DNA from: Enterococcus faecalis 13-SD-W-01
GTDB taxonomy: Bacteria > Bacillota > Bacilli > Lactobacillales > Enterococcaceae
DNA: 64,000 bases
Direction of reading: 5' to 3'
Assembly: GCA_000415185.1 (NCBI GenBank)
Contig: KE351649.1
Coordinates: forward strand, 46,024 to 110,023
Numbering within the stretch: the stretch's first letter is position 1; each line of letters starts with the position of its first letter. The translations under genes were made by a program, and so were the position numbers. Positions 17,414-26,090 of the stretch are shown piece after piece. Below the pieces are notes generated by a model, which saw only the letters and a list, made by a program, of their open reading frames with translations, searched no databases and was not told the DNA's origin.

Positions 17414-18361
17414 ATGGCAAAAAAAATTATTTATTCTACACGTCCTTTCCGCGAGACATTTGTCGAAAAGATTGCTGCACTTGCTCCTGATTATGAATTT
17501 AAAACAGAACTGCAAGCTGGAGATTTCGAAAATGTCGAGATTTCTCTAGGATGGGATAGCGAACACCAAGACCAGCTGCTTCAATCCCCTTCTTTAAAAT
17601 GGGTCCAAGCAATCTCTGCTGGTGTCGATTACTTGCCGCTGAAACAATTTGCTGAGAAAAAGATTCTTTTATCAAATGGCAGCGGTATCCATCAAGATTC
17701 TATCGCAGAGCATGTGCTTGGGATCATTTTTGGCATTTCCAGAGGGCTCTTCCAATCTTCCCGAGACCAAGCAAATCATCGCTGGAACCCTGAATCTATC
17801 CATTACCAATCAATTACAGATCAAAATCTCTTGATTATCGGGACCGGACATATCGGGACACGTTTAGCGCAAAAAGCTGCGTCATTAGGAATAAATGTCT
17901 ATGGTGTAAATACCACCGGACATCCTGCAGAGAACATTGAAAAAACCTATCCACTGGAACAATTGAAAGATATTCTGCCTAATATGGACATCGTAGTGAA
18001 TATCTTGCCGCTGACTGAAAAGACTCATCATCTCTTCAATCAAGAATTGTTTCAGTTTTTTGCAAGACAAGCTTTGTTTATCAACGTAGGACGCGGAGCT
18101 TCAGTCAAAACAGATGATTTGGTCACTGCGTTGTCTGAACAACAATTTGCCTTTGCTGCATTAGATGTATTCGAAGAAGAACCGTTAGCTGAAGATCATC
18201 CGCTTTGGGACATGGAAAATGTACTCATCACTCCGCATATTGCTGGATTGACTGCTCATTTCCAACAAAAACTGATGGCGATCTTTTTAGAGAATCTCAA
18301 AGAATATACGACACGCCAAATGATTACAAGAAATAATGTCGACTTAAACGCCGGCTATTAA
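17414..18361 (+). CDS. D-2-hydroxyacid dehydrogenase
   Basis: 315 residues of the NAD(P)-dependent D-isomer 2-hydroxyacid dehydrogenase family. The Rossmann motif is IIGTGHIGTRLAQ; catalytic residues fit Arg in INVGRGASV, Glu in DVFEEEPL and His in ITPHIAG. The substrate could be a 2-ketoacid such as pyruvate, hydroxypyruvate or a branched ketoacid; VanH-type function is not supported by context. The start at 17414 follows AAAGGTGG; the frame is open back to 17204 but that part overlaps the previous terminator. The 234-base gap upstream holds repeat C and that terminator. Confidence 0.88.
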   Translation: MAKKIIYSTRPFRETFVEKIAALAPDYEFKTELQAGDFENVEISLGWDSEHQDQLLQSPSLKWVQAISAGVDYLPLKQFAEKKILLSNGSGIHQDSIAEHVLGIIFGISRGLFQSSRDQANHRWNPESIHYQSITDQNLLIIGTGHIGTRLAQKAASLGINVYGVNTTGHPAENIEKTYPLEQLKDILPNMDIVVNILPLTEKTHHLFNQELFQFFARQALFINVGRGASVKTDDLVTALSEQQFAFAALDVFEEEPLAEDHPLWDMENVLITPHIAGLTAHFQQKLMAIFLENLKEYTTRQMITRNNVDLNAGY

Positions 18362-18363
18362 GA

Positions 18364-18412
18364 AAAAAACGCTGCAGCACCTCTCTTTAAAGAAGTGCCG
18401 CAGTGTTTTTTA
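18364..18412. terminator. Bidirectional terminator between the dehydrogenase and the HesB-like gene
   Basis: Stem AACGCTGCAGCAC with GTGCCGCAGTGTT (one mismatch), A-run on the left and T-run on the right. It overlaps the stop codon of the minus-strand gene. Confidence 0.85.
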
Positions 18413-18703
18413 TACTTCGTCAAAATGGTAAACTGGTTCATCTAACTTAGGATCATAGTCGACGGTTAGATGAAATCCCTTGAAAAACCATTCATCTGCT
18501 TCATCGATAAAAAATTCGATCCCATTGATTTTTTGTTCTATTAAAGGTTGTTCAGGCTTCTCTACCGTCATCCCGATCGAAAAACCTTCGTGAACTTCTG
18601 TGCTTCCGTAGACTTTACCAAAAAAACGAATACCTAGATTTTCTGGCGGAGCTACTTCTTCTTTGAACCATTTTTGTGCATTATCTGTTACTGTCAATTC
18701 CAT
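18410..18703 (-). CDS. HesB/IscA-like protein (YneR type)
   Basis: 97 residues with the HesB-like fold, but without the three conserved cysteines of IscA-type Fe-S carriers (no Cys is present). This places it in the YneR group of unknown function. Start ATG 18703 follows AGGAGT at a good spacing; the GTG at 18712 overlaps that site. It lies 11 bases downstream of ktrA and is probably co-transcribed. An Fe-S role is unlikely without the ligands. Confidence 0.8.
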   Translation of the reverse strand: MELTVTDNAQKWFKEEVAPPENLGIRFFGKVYGSTEVHEGFSIGMTVEKPEQPLIEQKINGIEFFIDEADEWFFKGFHLTVDYDPKLDEPVYHFDEV

Positions 18704-18714
18704 TTTTTCCACTC

Positions 18715-19380
18715 CTATTGGTTCATTTTATCATCAAGGATATCTACATCTTCTGTTTCACCGATCACGACCAAATTATCATTTTCCAATACTACTTCGT
18801 CAGCAGCTGGTGAAACGATGATTTTTTGATTCGGGCGTCGAATTGCTACCACGGTTAAATCATAACGTTGTCTGAAATTCAGTTCTTCTAAAGTCTTGTT
18901 GAAAAATTTCGGATTTGCTACTCGGATCTCAGCCAATGAATAGTCTTCCGAAAGTTCTAGATAATCCAAGATATTTTTTGAAACAAGATTATGAGCAATA
19001 CGGATACCCATATCTCTTTCCGGGTGGACGACCCGATCTGCTCCGATTTTTTCCAAGACCCGAGCATGATAGCCGTTTTGTGCTTTTGCCAAAACACTTG
19101 GCACACCCATTTCTTTGACCATCAATGTAACCAAAATACTTGCTTGGATGTCTTCTCCAATCGCAATAATCACATGGTCAAAATTACGAATACCTAAGGA
19201 ACGAAGCGTCATTTCATCCTGTGCATTCGCCACCACCGCATGAGTGGCAATATTCATGTATTCGTTCACTCGGTCTTCGTTGCTGTCGATTGCCAGTACC
19301 TCTTGTCCCGATTCAATCAATGTCCGGCAAATACTTCCGCCAAAACGGCCTAATCCAATAATCGCAAAATTTTGTTTCAC
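18715..19380 (-). CDS. ktrA: KtrA/TrkA-type potassium channel regulatory subunit
   Basis: 221 residues: an RCK-N Rossmann domain (about 1-125) with IIGLGRFGGSI and the acidic ligand end AIDSNEDRV, and an RCK-C domain (about 135-221). This two-domain size fits KtrA, which gates the KtrB K+ channel by binding ATP/ADP and c-di-AMP. The ktrB partner is not in the window, so the name rests on size and similarity. The start is GTG 19380 with AAGGAG upstream. Confidence 0.85.
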   Translation of the reverse strand: MKQNFAIIGLGRFGGSICRTLIESGQEVLAIDSNEDRVNEYMNIATHAVVANAQDEMTLRSLGIRNFDHVIIAIGEDIQASILVTLMVKEMGVPSVLAKAQNGYHARVLEKIGADRVVHPERDMGIRIAHNLVSKNILDYLELSEDYSLAEIRVANPKFFNKTLEELNFRQRYDLTVVAIRRPNQKIIVSPAADEVVLENDNLVVIGETEDVDILDDKMNQ

Positions 19381-19416
19381 TTTTTTTCTCCTTTTTAGGC
19401 AGCTGCTTTTATTATC

Positions 19417-19425
19417 AGTATAACA
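19417..19425 (-). promoter_or_regulatory. Extended -10 promoter element of ktrA
   Basis: Minus-strand TGTTATACT, 37 bases upstream of the GTG start; only a weak -35 (TTTTGT). Confidence 0.45.
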
Positions 19426-19489
19426 AAGCCCATTTGAAAACAAAAGTTATGGATACTGAAATCACTTTTTTGAAAGAACATCTTTTTCA

Positions 19490-19549
19490 AAATAAAAAGA
19501 AAACAGTTATGGATAAGTAAATCATTCTCACCCATAGCTGTTTTCTTTA
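19490..19549 (-). terminator. Terminator of the hydrophobic-W amidase gene
   Basis: Arms AAAGAAAACAGCTATGG and CCATAACTGTTTTCTTT with a 19-base loop, followed by T5 on the minus strand. Confidence 0.85.
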
Positions 19550-19569
19550 TAATAAATCACTCGGTTTAT

Positions 19570-22500
19570 CTATAAGCTTTCACCAGTCGCTCCTTCAACG
19601 ATACGTTTGGCGATTTGATCGATATTTCGGCGGATATTCGCTACATCTCTAGAGTTTGTGATGAAGCCAAGCTCTGCCAAACGATAAGGGATATTTCTAG
19701 AATGCAAGACATTCATATTCAGCAAATCTGCACGAGCACTTAAGCCGTTTGTTTGAGCCACAGAGCCCCACCAGCCGACATGATCACGGATCGTATTCGC
19801 AATCGCGAAATTCTGTTCTGTTCTGAAATTACTGTCTCTATGAACGATCACGTGTCCGCCAGTACTTATCTCGATTGCTCCAGCATCCAAATGGAACTCA
19901 GTAACAGAAGCAAAAGTAGAACTGATTGTGTATGCTCCTTGCATTCTTCTTGAATCTTGGAACATATCTGCATTGGTATCATAGAAAGTAATTCGATTTT
20001 GAGAAAGACGATCCGCCCATCTTCTTAAATATGGAAGAAGTTCATTTCTTGTGAAATCTCGTTCATTGACACCATTATATGTGGCACCAGGATCTGCAAC
20101 ACCATGTCCCATAACGAAAAGGTGATCAATACTTGTACGGTAAGGCGTATCGGTAGAACCTGGAGCAGCCGCGCCTTTTCGAACAATAACGATCTGGACT
20201 GCTTCCATTGGTAAGTTCAAACTTGACGTACCTGCACGCTGATCGTTCCTTGCCCAGCCTAACCAGCCGAAACGAGCAGAATGAACACGATAATAGACAT
20301 CATAGAAGCGGTTCAGTTCTCCAGTTAATCTAATCCTAGCAGCTTCTACTCGTAACCTCCTTCCAGTTGTTCCTGCCAAGGCATTATTGCGAACGTATGG
20401 TTGCCAACCTATGTCTTGGACGTAGGCTGTATATTCAATGTTTCCTGTAATTGGCGTATTTGAAACGCCAATCCGTAATCCTTCTACTCGTAAAGAACGT
20501 CCAGTTGTTCCTGCCGTTGCACCATTTTGTTGAGTTGCTTGCCAACCAATTTCTTGAACATGTGCTTGGTAATTGATGGTTGGGATACTGATTTCACTAC
20601 GATTATAAAATGGTGTGCCTCCTCCTGGAGCTGATTGCCCTTTAGGCACTAACTGTACTTGGATTGCTTCTACTCGATAAAGAAAACCAGAAGATCCTGC
20701 ATTTTCTCCATTTCTTGCCCAACCCAGCCAGCCAAACTCAGCAGAATGGACACGATAATAAACATTATAAAACTGATTAAGTTGTCCCGTTAACCTTACT
20801 CTAACGGCTTCAACTTGTTTTCTTGCTCCAGTCGTACCTGCTAAATCACCATTTTTTACAAAATTTTGCCAGCCTATATCTTGGACATGAGTACTATACT
20901 CGATATCGCCAGTTAAAGTAGTATCAATAATATTCATTCTTAATGCTTCAACACGTAATTTCCGTCCTGTTGTACCGGCAGTTGATCCGTTTACTTGAGC
21001 ATTTTGCCAGCCTATATCTTGGACATGTGTCTGATAAGAAATAGTTGGATTATTCAGGTTTCTTTCAAAAAAAGCATTTCCGGTCGTTGGTCCAGATTGA
21101 CTTTTAGACACCATTCTAATCTCTAATGCTTCCATCCTATAACGATATCTGGCTGTTCCAGCATTCTCGCCATTTTTGGCCCAACCTAACCAGCCAAATT
21201 CCGCTGTGTGAACACGATAATAGATATCAAAGTTCTCCTTTAACTGACCTGTCAAACGAATCCTCACAGCTTCCATTTGTAATTTTTGCCCTGTTGTGCC
21301 AGCTATTCCGTTATTTCTAGTAAAATTTTGCCAGCCTATATCTTGAACATGTGCACTATATTCTACATCCCCAGTTAAGTTGGTATTATTTACATTTACC
21401 CTTAGTGCTTCAATTCGTAGCCTTTGTCCCGTAGTTCCTGAAGTTGCTCCGTTTGTACGAGCTGCTTGCCAACCTATATCTTGTATATGCGTTTGATAAC
21501 TGATCGTCGGCTGCGCAGCTGCACGCGCTGTATAATTTTCTTGCTTCTTGTCTTCCGCTGCTTTTTCTGAAGTTTCCGATGTTTCAGTCGTTTCAGAAGT
21601 TGCTGTTTCTTCAGATTCCGTCACAGTTATGTCAAATGTTCCTAACTTGCTTTCGCCATCTTTCAACGTAATGATTGTTTGTCCAGGGGAGACTGCTGTC
21701 ACTACGCCTGATTCATCTACAGAGGCAATTGCTGGATCTTCTGTTTCCCAAACTGGTTCTTTGATTTTACTTTCTTCAGGTACAGTTGTGTAAGTTAATT
21801 CTTTTGTTTCCCCAGGTGCTAGTGTTAGCGACTGTTCATCCGGAGTGATTGCTTCAGGTGACTTTTCTTCATATTGGATCTCTGCTTGAATCGACAAATT
21901 TTGATCTGATTTTTCATCCAAAACAGCCTTTTCAGAAAAATCAAGTATGTATTCATAAGTCAGAGGCACTTGTTGTTCAGAAGTGAACATCCCTTCTTCA
22001 TATTGCCATTCTGGCGAAGTGATCGACAGTTTTTCCGGATCAGGTTGTAATGCCTCATCTTGGATCTGCCATTTTTCCTGCGAAAATACCGCTTTTGTCT
22101 CGATGGTTTGATGTCCGCCAGCAAAGAATGTCAGCTGATCATTTTCCGATAAATCTAAATCTGTCAGCTGATTATATGAAACATCTAAATAAGATAAATG
22201 TTCCAATGAATGAACGTCTAATTCTTTAAGTGCATTCTTTTGGACATCTAATTTTTCTAAGTTTTTGAAAAATGTGATGCCTTCAAGCGATTCGATCTCT
22301 TCCTCATTGATGATCAATTCTTTGGTATCCGTTAATTCATGAGATAAGACACCATCTTTCTCTTGATCGATATTTTCTGCGAGCCATTGACGAAAATGTT
22401 CATCTGGGAAATTGGTTTCATTGATTTCCACGCTATTCTCATCTTGTGCTTCTGAACTGTTGGTCTCAGTCGTTGTGTCTGTCGTTGACGAAATAGTGCT

Positions 22501-22689
22501 TTCATTTATTTCGCTGGTCGATGAATCGGTTTCAGTTTGTGAATTGCTTTGAGTACTCTCCGAAACGTTTTCAGAACTCTGTACTTGATTCCCACTCGTC
22601 GTTGTTTGTGTCACAGCATGTACGCTAGGCGTGATGCTTCCTGTCAATAATAATAATGCTGAAAAACAGCCTATCCACTTTTTTATCAT
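19570..22689 (-). CDS. Secreted multidomain N-acetylmuramoyl-L-alanine amidase with nine hydrophobic-W repeats
   Basis: 1039 residues. In order: signal peptide (1-25, cut near SVHA), Ser/Thr/Glu-rich segment (26-90), a leucine-rich-repeat-like region (about 90-190), a Big_2-type Ig domain (about 280-357), nine hydrophobic-W (ChW) repeats (about 394-845) as three triplets, and a C-terminal amidase_3-like domain (about 850-1039). Each triplet has two repeats with QDIGWQ-type cores and one with EFGWLGWA. Zinc-site candidates are MGHG, the Glu in VNERDF and His in EFHLDAG, with catalytic Glu in AELGFIT. No LPXTG or transmembrane anchor, so it is probably secreted or wall-bound. Start ATG 22689 follows GGAGG. 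It lies directly downstream of liaFSR but is separated by a terminator. Confidence 0.85.
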   Translation of the reverse strand: MIKKWIGCFSALLLLTGSITPSVHAVTQTTTSGNQVQSSENVSESTQSNSQTETDSSTSEINESTISSTTDTTTETNSSEAQDENSVEINETNFPDEHFRQWLAENIDQEKDGVLSHELTDTKELIINEEEIESLEGITFFKNLEKLDVQKNALKELDVHSLEHLSYLDVSYNQLTDLDLSENDQLTFFAGGHQTIETKAVFSQEKWQIQDEALQPDPEKLSITSPEWQYEEGMFTSEQQVPLTYEYILDFSEKAVLDEKSDQNLSIQAEIQYEEKSPEAITPDEQSLTLAPGETKELTYTTVPEESKIKEPVWETEDPAIASVDESGVVTAVSPGQTIITLKDGESKLGTFDITVTESEETATSETTETSETSEKAAEDKKQENYTARAAAQPTISYQTHIQDIGWQAARTNGATSGTTGQRLRIEALRVNVNNTNLTGDVEYSAHVQDIGWQNFTRNNGIAGTTGQKLQMEAVRIRLTGQLKENFDIYYRVHTAEFGWLGWAKNGENAGTARYRYRMEALEIRMVSKSQSGPTTGNAFFERNLNNPTISYQTHVQDIGWQNAQVNGSTAGTTGRKLRVEALRMNIIDTTLTGDIEYSTHVQDIGWQNFVKNGDLAGTTGARKQVEAVRVRLTGQLNQFYNVYYRVHSAEFGWLGWARNGENAGSSGFLYRVEAIQVQLVPKGQSAPGGGTPFYNRSEISIPTINYQAHVQEIGWQATQQNGATAGTTGRSLRVEGLRIGVSNTPITGNIEYTAYVQDIGWQPYVRNNALAGTTGRRLRVEAARIRLTGELNRFYDVYYRVHSARFGWLGWARNDQRAGTSSLNLPMEAVQIVIVRKGAAAPGSTDTPYRTSIDHLFVMGHGVADPGATYNGVNERDFTRNELLPYLRRWADRLSQNRITFYDTNADMFQDSRRMQGAYTISSTFASVTEFHLDAGAIEISTGGHVIVHRDSNFRTEQNFAIANTIRDHVGWWGSVAQTNGLSARADLLNMNVLHSRNIPYRLAELGFITNSRDVANIRRNIDQIAKRIVEGATGESL

Positions 22690-22796
22690 AGTTTCCTCCA
22701 AAACATTTAATTAATCCCCTATCTAATATTAAACTATAAAAAGCGAATAATGAAAAGTTGATTAGACAAAAAAATACAACTATCTTGTTTTTTTGA

Positions 22797-22846
22797 ACGA
22801 AAAAACTGCAGAATATACTTCTATAATAGAAATATATTTTGCAGTC
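22797..22846 (-). terminator. Terminator of liaFSR
   Basis: An 18-bp stem with three mismatches (CTGCA...TTCTA with TAGAA...TGCAG) followed on the minus strand by T6. Confidence 0.9.
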
Positions 22847-22871
22847 GACTCTAAAATAAGTTATTTGGGAT

Positions 22872-23504
22872 TTATTTGACTAGTCCATGTTTAAAAGCGT
22901 AAATCGCTGCTTGGGTACGATCATCCACTTCCAGTTTAGCCAAAATATTCGAAACATGTGTTTTTACAGTTTTCAACGTGATAAATAATTCATCCGCAAT
23001 TTCCTGATTGCTCTTTCCTTCCGCAATCAGCATCAAGATCTCATTTTCTCGATTCGTCAATTCTTCATGAAGGATCGGTTCATTTCTGCGGCTCATTTTT
23101 TCCATCATCTTGCTTGTCACTTCTGGTTCGAGTACTCGTTCGCCTCGTTGTGTTGCACGAATAGCATCTGCGATCTCGTGCGCAGTTGATGTTTTGAGCA
23201 AATAACCAGCAGCTCCTGCTTCAATGGCAGGATATACTTTTTCATCGTCAATAAAACTTGTTACGATGATGATTTTTGCTTCTGGCCAGTCTTTTAAGAT
23301 TTTTTTTGTGGACTCGATACCGTCCATCTCATCCATGACTAGGTCCATCAAAATGACATCTGGCCGCAATTCCATTGCTTTTTCATAGCCTTCTCTGCCA
23401 TTTTCTGCTTCTCCCACTACCTCAATGTCATCTTGGATCGACAAGTAAGAAGAAACGCCTAAACGAACCATTTCGTGATCGTCTACCAGCATTACTTTGA
23501 TCAT
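22872..23504 (-). CDS. liaR: Response regulator LiaR
   Basis: 210 residues: receiver domain (1-120) with acidic DD at 8-9, phospho-acceptor Asp54 in [12 protein letters not shown], Thr in VTSF and Lys in LLKTS, then a LuxR/NarL-type helix-turn-helix (about 145-208, [21 protein letters not shown]). It is the output of the cell-envelope stress system; in E. faecium, LiaR changes such as W73C accompany daptomycin non-susceptibility. Trp is present at position 73, so that variant is absent here. It starts 6 bases after liaS. Confidence 0.95.
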   Translation of the reverse strand: MIKVMLVDDHEMVRLGVSSYLSIQDDIEVVGEAENGREGYEKAMELRPDVILMDLVMDEMDGIESTKKILKDWPEAKIIIVTSFIDDEKVYPAIEAGAAGYLLKTSTAHEIADAIRATQRGERVLEPEVTSKMMEKMSRRNEPILHEELTNRENEILMLIAEGKSNQEIADELFITLKTVKTHVSNILAKLEVDDRTQAAIYAFKHGLVK

Positions 23505-23510
23505 CTTCTG

Positions 23511-24578
23511 CTAAACCTCCTTGATTAATGGGACTTTGATTTCTACGCTTGTGCCCTGTCCTTTAAAACTAATGATTTTTACTGTGCCGCCAATACCAGC
23601 CACACGTTCTCTGATATTATTCAGCCCGTAACTTCCTGTTTTGCTTTCATTCATATTGAAACCAGTCCCATCATCCACGACGCGTAATAAAAGATTGTTA
23701 TCGATTCGTTGGAGATAAACTTCCAATTCATTTGCTTTAGCATGACGCAGCGTGTTCGAAAGAAGTTCTTGGACGATTCGGAATAAATGATCCTCGATTG
23801 AATTTGATAATTTGATGTCTTCGATTTCCCATTTCAGAGAAATCTGGATCTTATTTTGAAGTTCTCTTAATAATTGCTCGATACCTTGTTTCAAACTCTT
23901 TTCTTCCAAGTTCACCGGTCTCAAGTGCAGCAATAACGCGCGCATCTCTGATTGGGAAGCATTGATGATCTCTGCCACCATTTTAAGCTGCTTTTGGAAA
24001 TTTTCTTGAGCATTCGTTTTTTCTGCTTGCTCTGTCAAAGCTGACATCATCATCATCGCAGCAAATAACTGTTGAGAAACAGAATCGTGCAGTTCTCTGG
24101 CCAAACGATGCCGTTCTAATTCTAAGATTTCTTCTTTTGTTTGTCCATCTACGTATTGCGGCCGGCTGTTCAGTATTTGGAGCTCACTGGACATCTCTAC
24201 CATTTTTTCTTTGATTTTATTGATTTCGTGGTCAACTTCTTCGATATATAGATCATCTTCTGCGCTTGGAATGGGTTTGTCAATCACTTTTGATTCATAA
24301 TTTCCCATTGACAAGGCGCGCAATTTTTCTTCGATTTTACCATATCTTGACTTCTGAATAACAGTCATTAATAAAAAAGCAATCAATCCCATCCCCAAAG
24401 AAATAGCAAATAGATGAAAAATCAGCGGCACATAAAGCAAACGTGCATGCAGCAATTCTGCCCAAAGATGGGTCTGTTTACTTGCATAAAAATAAGTGAA
24501 TAACGCAAAAAGCATGACTAAAAATGTACTTAGCGATACGTATAATGAGAACATCGGGCGGGAGATCTTTCCGATCAT
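23511..24578 (-). CDS. liaS: Sensor histidine kinase LiaS
   Basis: 355 residues: two membrane helices (about 11-31 and 49-73) with a short outer loop, a linker with coiled coil (about 105-140), a HisKA_3 dimerisation domain with the phospho-His in HRLARELHDSVSQQL, and a HATPase domain (about 250-352, VVDDGTGFN, GSYGLNNIRERV). This short-loop architecture is that of intramembrane-sensing kinases. Residue 120 is Asn; T120 is the position changed to Ala in daptomycin-tolerant E. faecium, which hints at a related species or a divergent allele. Its ATG overlaps the liaF stop (ATGA). Confidence 0.95.
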   Translation of the reverse strand: MIGKISRPMFSLYVSLSTFLVMLFALFTYFYASKQTHLWAELLHARLLYVPLIFHLFAISLGMGLIAFLLMTVIQKSRYGKIEEKLRALSMGNYESKVIDKPIPSAEDDLYIEEVDHEINKIKEKMVEMSSELQILNSRPQYVDGQTKEEILELERHRLARELHDSVSQQLFAAMMMMSALTEQAEKTNAQENFQKQLKMVAEIINASQSEMRALLLHLRPVNLEEKSLKQGIEQLLRELQNKIQISLKWEIEDIKLSNSIEDHLFRIVQELLSNTLRHAKANELEVYLQRIDNNLLLRVVDDGTGFNMNESKTGSYGLNNIRERVAGIGGTVKIISFKGQGTSVEIKVPLIKEV

Positions 24579-25306
24579 ATACGTATCACCTCGATGTCAC
24601 CTAAAAGAATATTCGTAATGATTTTTAATCGACGAGGATTTTCATCGTAATCATTACTGTAGATTCGAATAGATTCGTTTTTAAGAGAAAGATGCTCTTC
24701 TTCAAACAATACATTCCCGAATAATGTTGCGTGTTCTAAACTAATCGCCACGCCAACAGGTACCAAGAGCCTTGTACGTCCAAATCCTTTTCTGACAATC
24801 ACGATATTATCGTCTTTAGGCAAAAGTGTATTCCCTAAGTCAATGATCGTGTCCCCTGAAAAAACCGCAATATTTATATCGTCCCATTCATATACTTGGG
24901 TGCCGATTCGTTGATTTCCAAATAATTGTTGTTTTGTTCGTTCACTATTATGGCTTTTTACTTGTTCTGTTTGTACCATGATCATTTGTTTTTTCCGCCA
25001 AAAAGCATTTTTCGTCAAATCAAGTCCCGAGATTTCCACACCTTTTAAGCCAATGAATAAAATAGCAAAAATCACCATCAGCCATAGTGCAGGGCTATTG
25101 ACTAAACTAATGAATATGACTAAACTCCCCAGGATCAGCTGGAAATTTTGAAATCTGGTTCGTGGTTGTTTTCGGAATGCAAGATAAATATTAAAAATAC
25201 CAAATAGTACTAAAATAAGAAGTCCTATATTATTAACGATCTGCCAAACAGCAAATAACAGCAGCAACGCTTCGACTACTAAAAAAAAGCGCCAAGAACT
25301 ATTCAT
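24575..25306 (-). CDS. liaF: LiaF, membrane inhibitor of LiaRS signalling
   Basis: 243 residues: about four hydrophobic segments in the first 100 residues, then a soluble C-terminal domain of the cell wall-active antibiotic response type (about 130-243: YEWDDINIAVFSGDTIIDLGNTLLPK, FGRTRLLVPVG). In B. subtilis and streptococci LiaF keeps LiaS inactive without stress. Start 25306 follows AGGAGGG; the frame extends to 25342 without a site. First gene of liaF-liaS-liaR, with overlap to liaS. No convincing promoter found. Confidence 0.93.
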   Translation of the reverse strand: MNSSWRFFLVVEALLLLFAVWQIVNNIGLLILVLFGIFNIYLAFRKQPRTRFQNFQLILGSLVIFISLVNSPALWLMVIFAILFIGLKGVEISGLDLTKNAFWRKKQMIMVQTEQVKSHNSERTKQQLFGNQRIGTQVYEWDDINIAVFSGDTIIDLGNTLLPKDDNIVIVRKGFGRTRLLVPVGVAISLEHATLFGNVLFEEEHLSLKNESIRIYSNDYDENPRRLKIITNILLGDIEVIRI

Positions 25307-25397
25307 TTCGTTGCCCTCCTTTATCACTTTCTCTCTAATCATACCTATTTATCAGACTTTTGGCTATCGGTCCCGAGATGTAAATGACTGTTTTTTA

Positions 25398-25455
25398 CAA
25401 ATAAAGAAGCCGAAATCTACGAAATTTTCCAAACAAAATTCGTAAATCCCGGCTT
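25398..25455 (-). terminator. Terminator of greA
   Basis: A long hairpin (AAGCCGGGATTTACGA... with ...TCGTAGATTTCGGCTT) followed by a short interrupted T tract on the minus strand. It sits between greA and liaF. Confidence 0.7.
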
Positions 25456-25483
25456 ATCTCATTTTCTTAGTATAAAAATCAGC

Positions 25484-25963
25484 TTACGCTTGTTCCAATT
25501 TTGTGATTTTCACAAGCATGTCGCCGCCTGGTGTTGCAATGGTTACTTCATCATCGATTTTTTTCCCGATCAACGCTTGTGCGATTGGGGAATCATTTGA
25601 GATTTTTCCTGAAAATGGGTCAGCTTCTGCACTGCCGACGATTGTATATTCTTCTTCTTCTCCATCTGGAAGTTCAATGAATGTGACTGTTTTACCGATT
25701 GATACTTCATCTTCATCTACACCATCATTATCGATGATTTGTGCAAAACGGATCATTGTTTCTAAAGTCGTGATACGGCCTTCCACAAAAGCTTGTTCGT
25801 CTTTTGCTGATTCGTATTCAGAGTTCTCTGATAAATCGCCGAAGCTGCGTGCGATTTTGATACGTTCGATGATTTCGCCGCGTTTGACTGTTTTTAATTC
25901 TTCAAGTTCTTGCTCTAATTTTTCTTTACCTTCTAAAGTCATTGGATAAACTTTTTCTACCAT
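25484..25963 (-). CDS. greA: Transcription elongation factor GreA
   Basis: 159 residues. An N-terminal coiled-coil finger (about 8-78, with [18 protein letters not shown] at its tip) carries the acidic residues that enter the RNA polymerase channel; the C-terminal FKBP-like domain ends GDMLVKI. It stimulates RNA cleavage by backtracked polymerase. Ribosome site AAGGAG. It lies downstream of mltG, a conserved arrangement in Firmicutes, but has its own promoter-like site with an overlapping palindrome. Confidence 0.96.
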   Translation of the reverse strand: MVEKVYPMTLEGKEKLEQELEELKTVKRGEIIERIKIARSFGDLSENSEYESAKDEQAFVEGRITTLETMIRFAQIIDNDGVDEDEVSIGKTVTFIELPDGEEEEYTIVGSAEADPFSGKISNDSPIAQALIGKKIDDEVTIATPGGDMLVKITKLEQA

Positions 25964-26047
25964 ATATAATGTCTCCTTCTTTTCTATAAAGTTCCGTAAG
26001 TAATCTTTTGTTCATAGCCCAAGAAAGATTACCACTCTTTCCTTTAA

Positions 26048-26086
26048 ATGTAAATAAATTTACATACACTTGTTAGTTTCTGTCTA
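26048..26086 (-). promoter_or_regulatory. Predicted greA promoter overlapped by a perfect palindrome
   Basis: Minus-strand TAGACA (26081-26086), 17 bases, GTAAAT (26058-26063). The -10 lies in ATGTAAAT-AA-ATTTACAT (26048-26065), an operator-like inverted repeat. A second inverted repeat (GTAATCTTT/AAAGATTAC, 26000-26032) lies in the leader. Confidence 0.4.
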
Positions 26087-26090
26087 TTTA

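Noticed and set aside
17414..18361. VanH-like D-lactate dehydrogenase suggesting a vancomycin-resistance cluster
   Set aside because: No vanA/B-type ligase or vanX is adjacent; it is a general D-2-hydroxyacid dehydrogenase by motif.
19446..19524. Direct repeat GTTATGGATA-(A/C)-TG/GT-AAATCA on both sides of the terminator
   Set aside because: Only about 20 bases and explained in part by the terminator arm; too short to call an element.
20160..21520. Tandem DNA repeat or CRISPR-like periodicity in the amidase gene
   Set aside because: The periodicity is at protein level (ChW repeats); the DNA copies are diverged and there are no constant repeats with unique spacers.
25503..25949. 148-codon plus-strand frame opposite greA
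   Set aside because: Opposite a fully conserved gene, Ser-rich nonsense product, no ribosome site.
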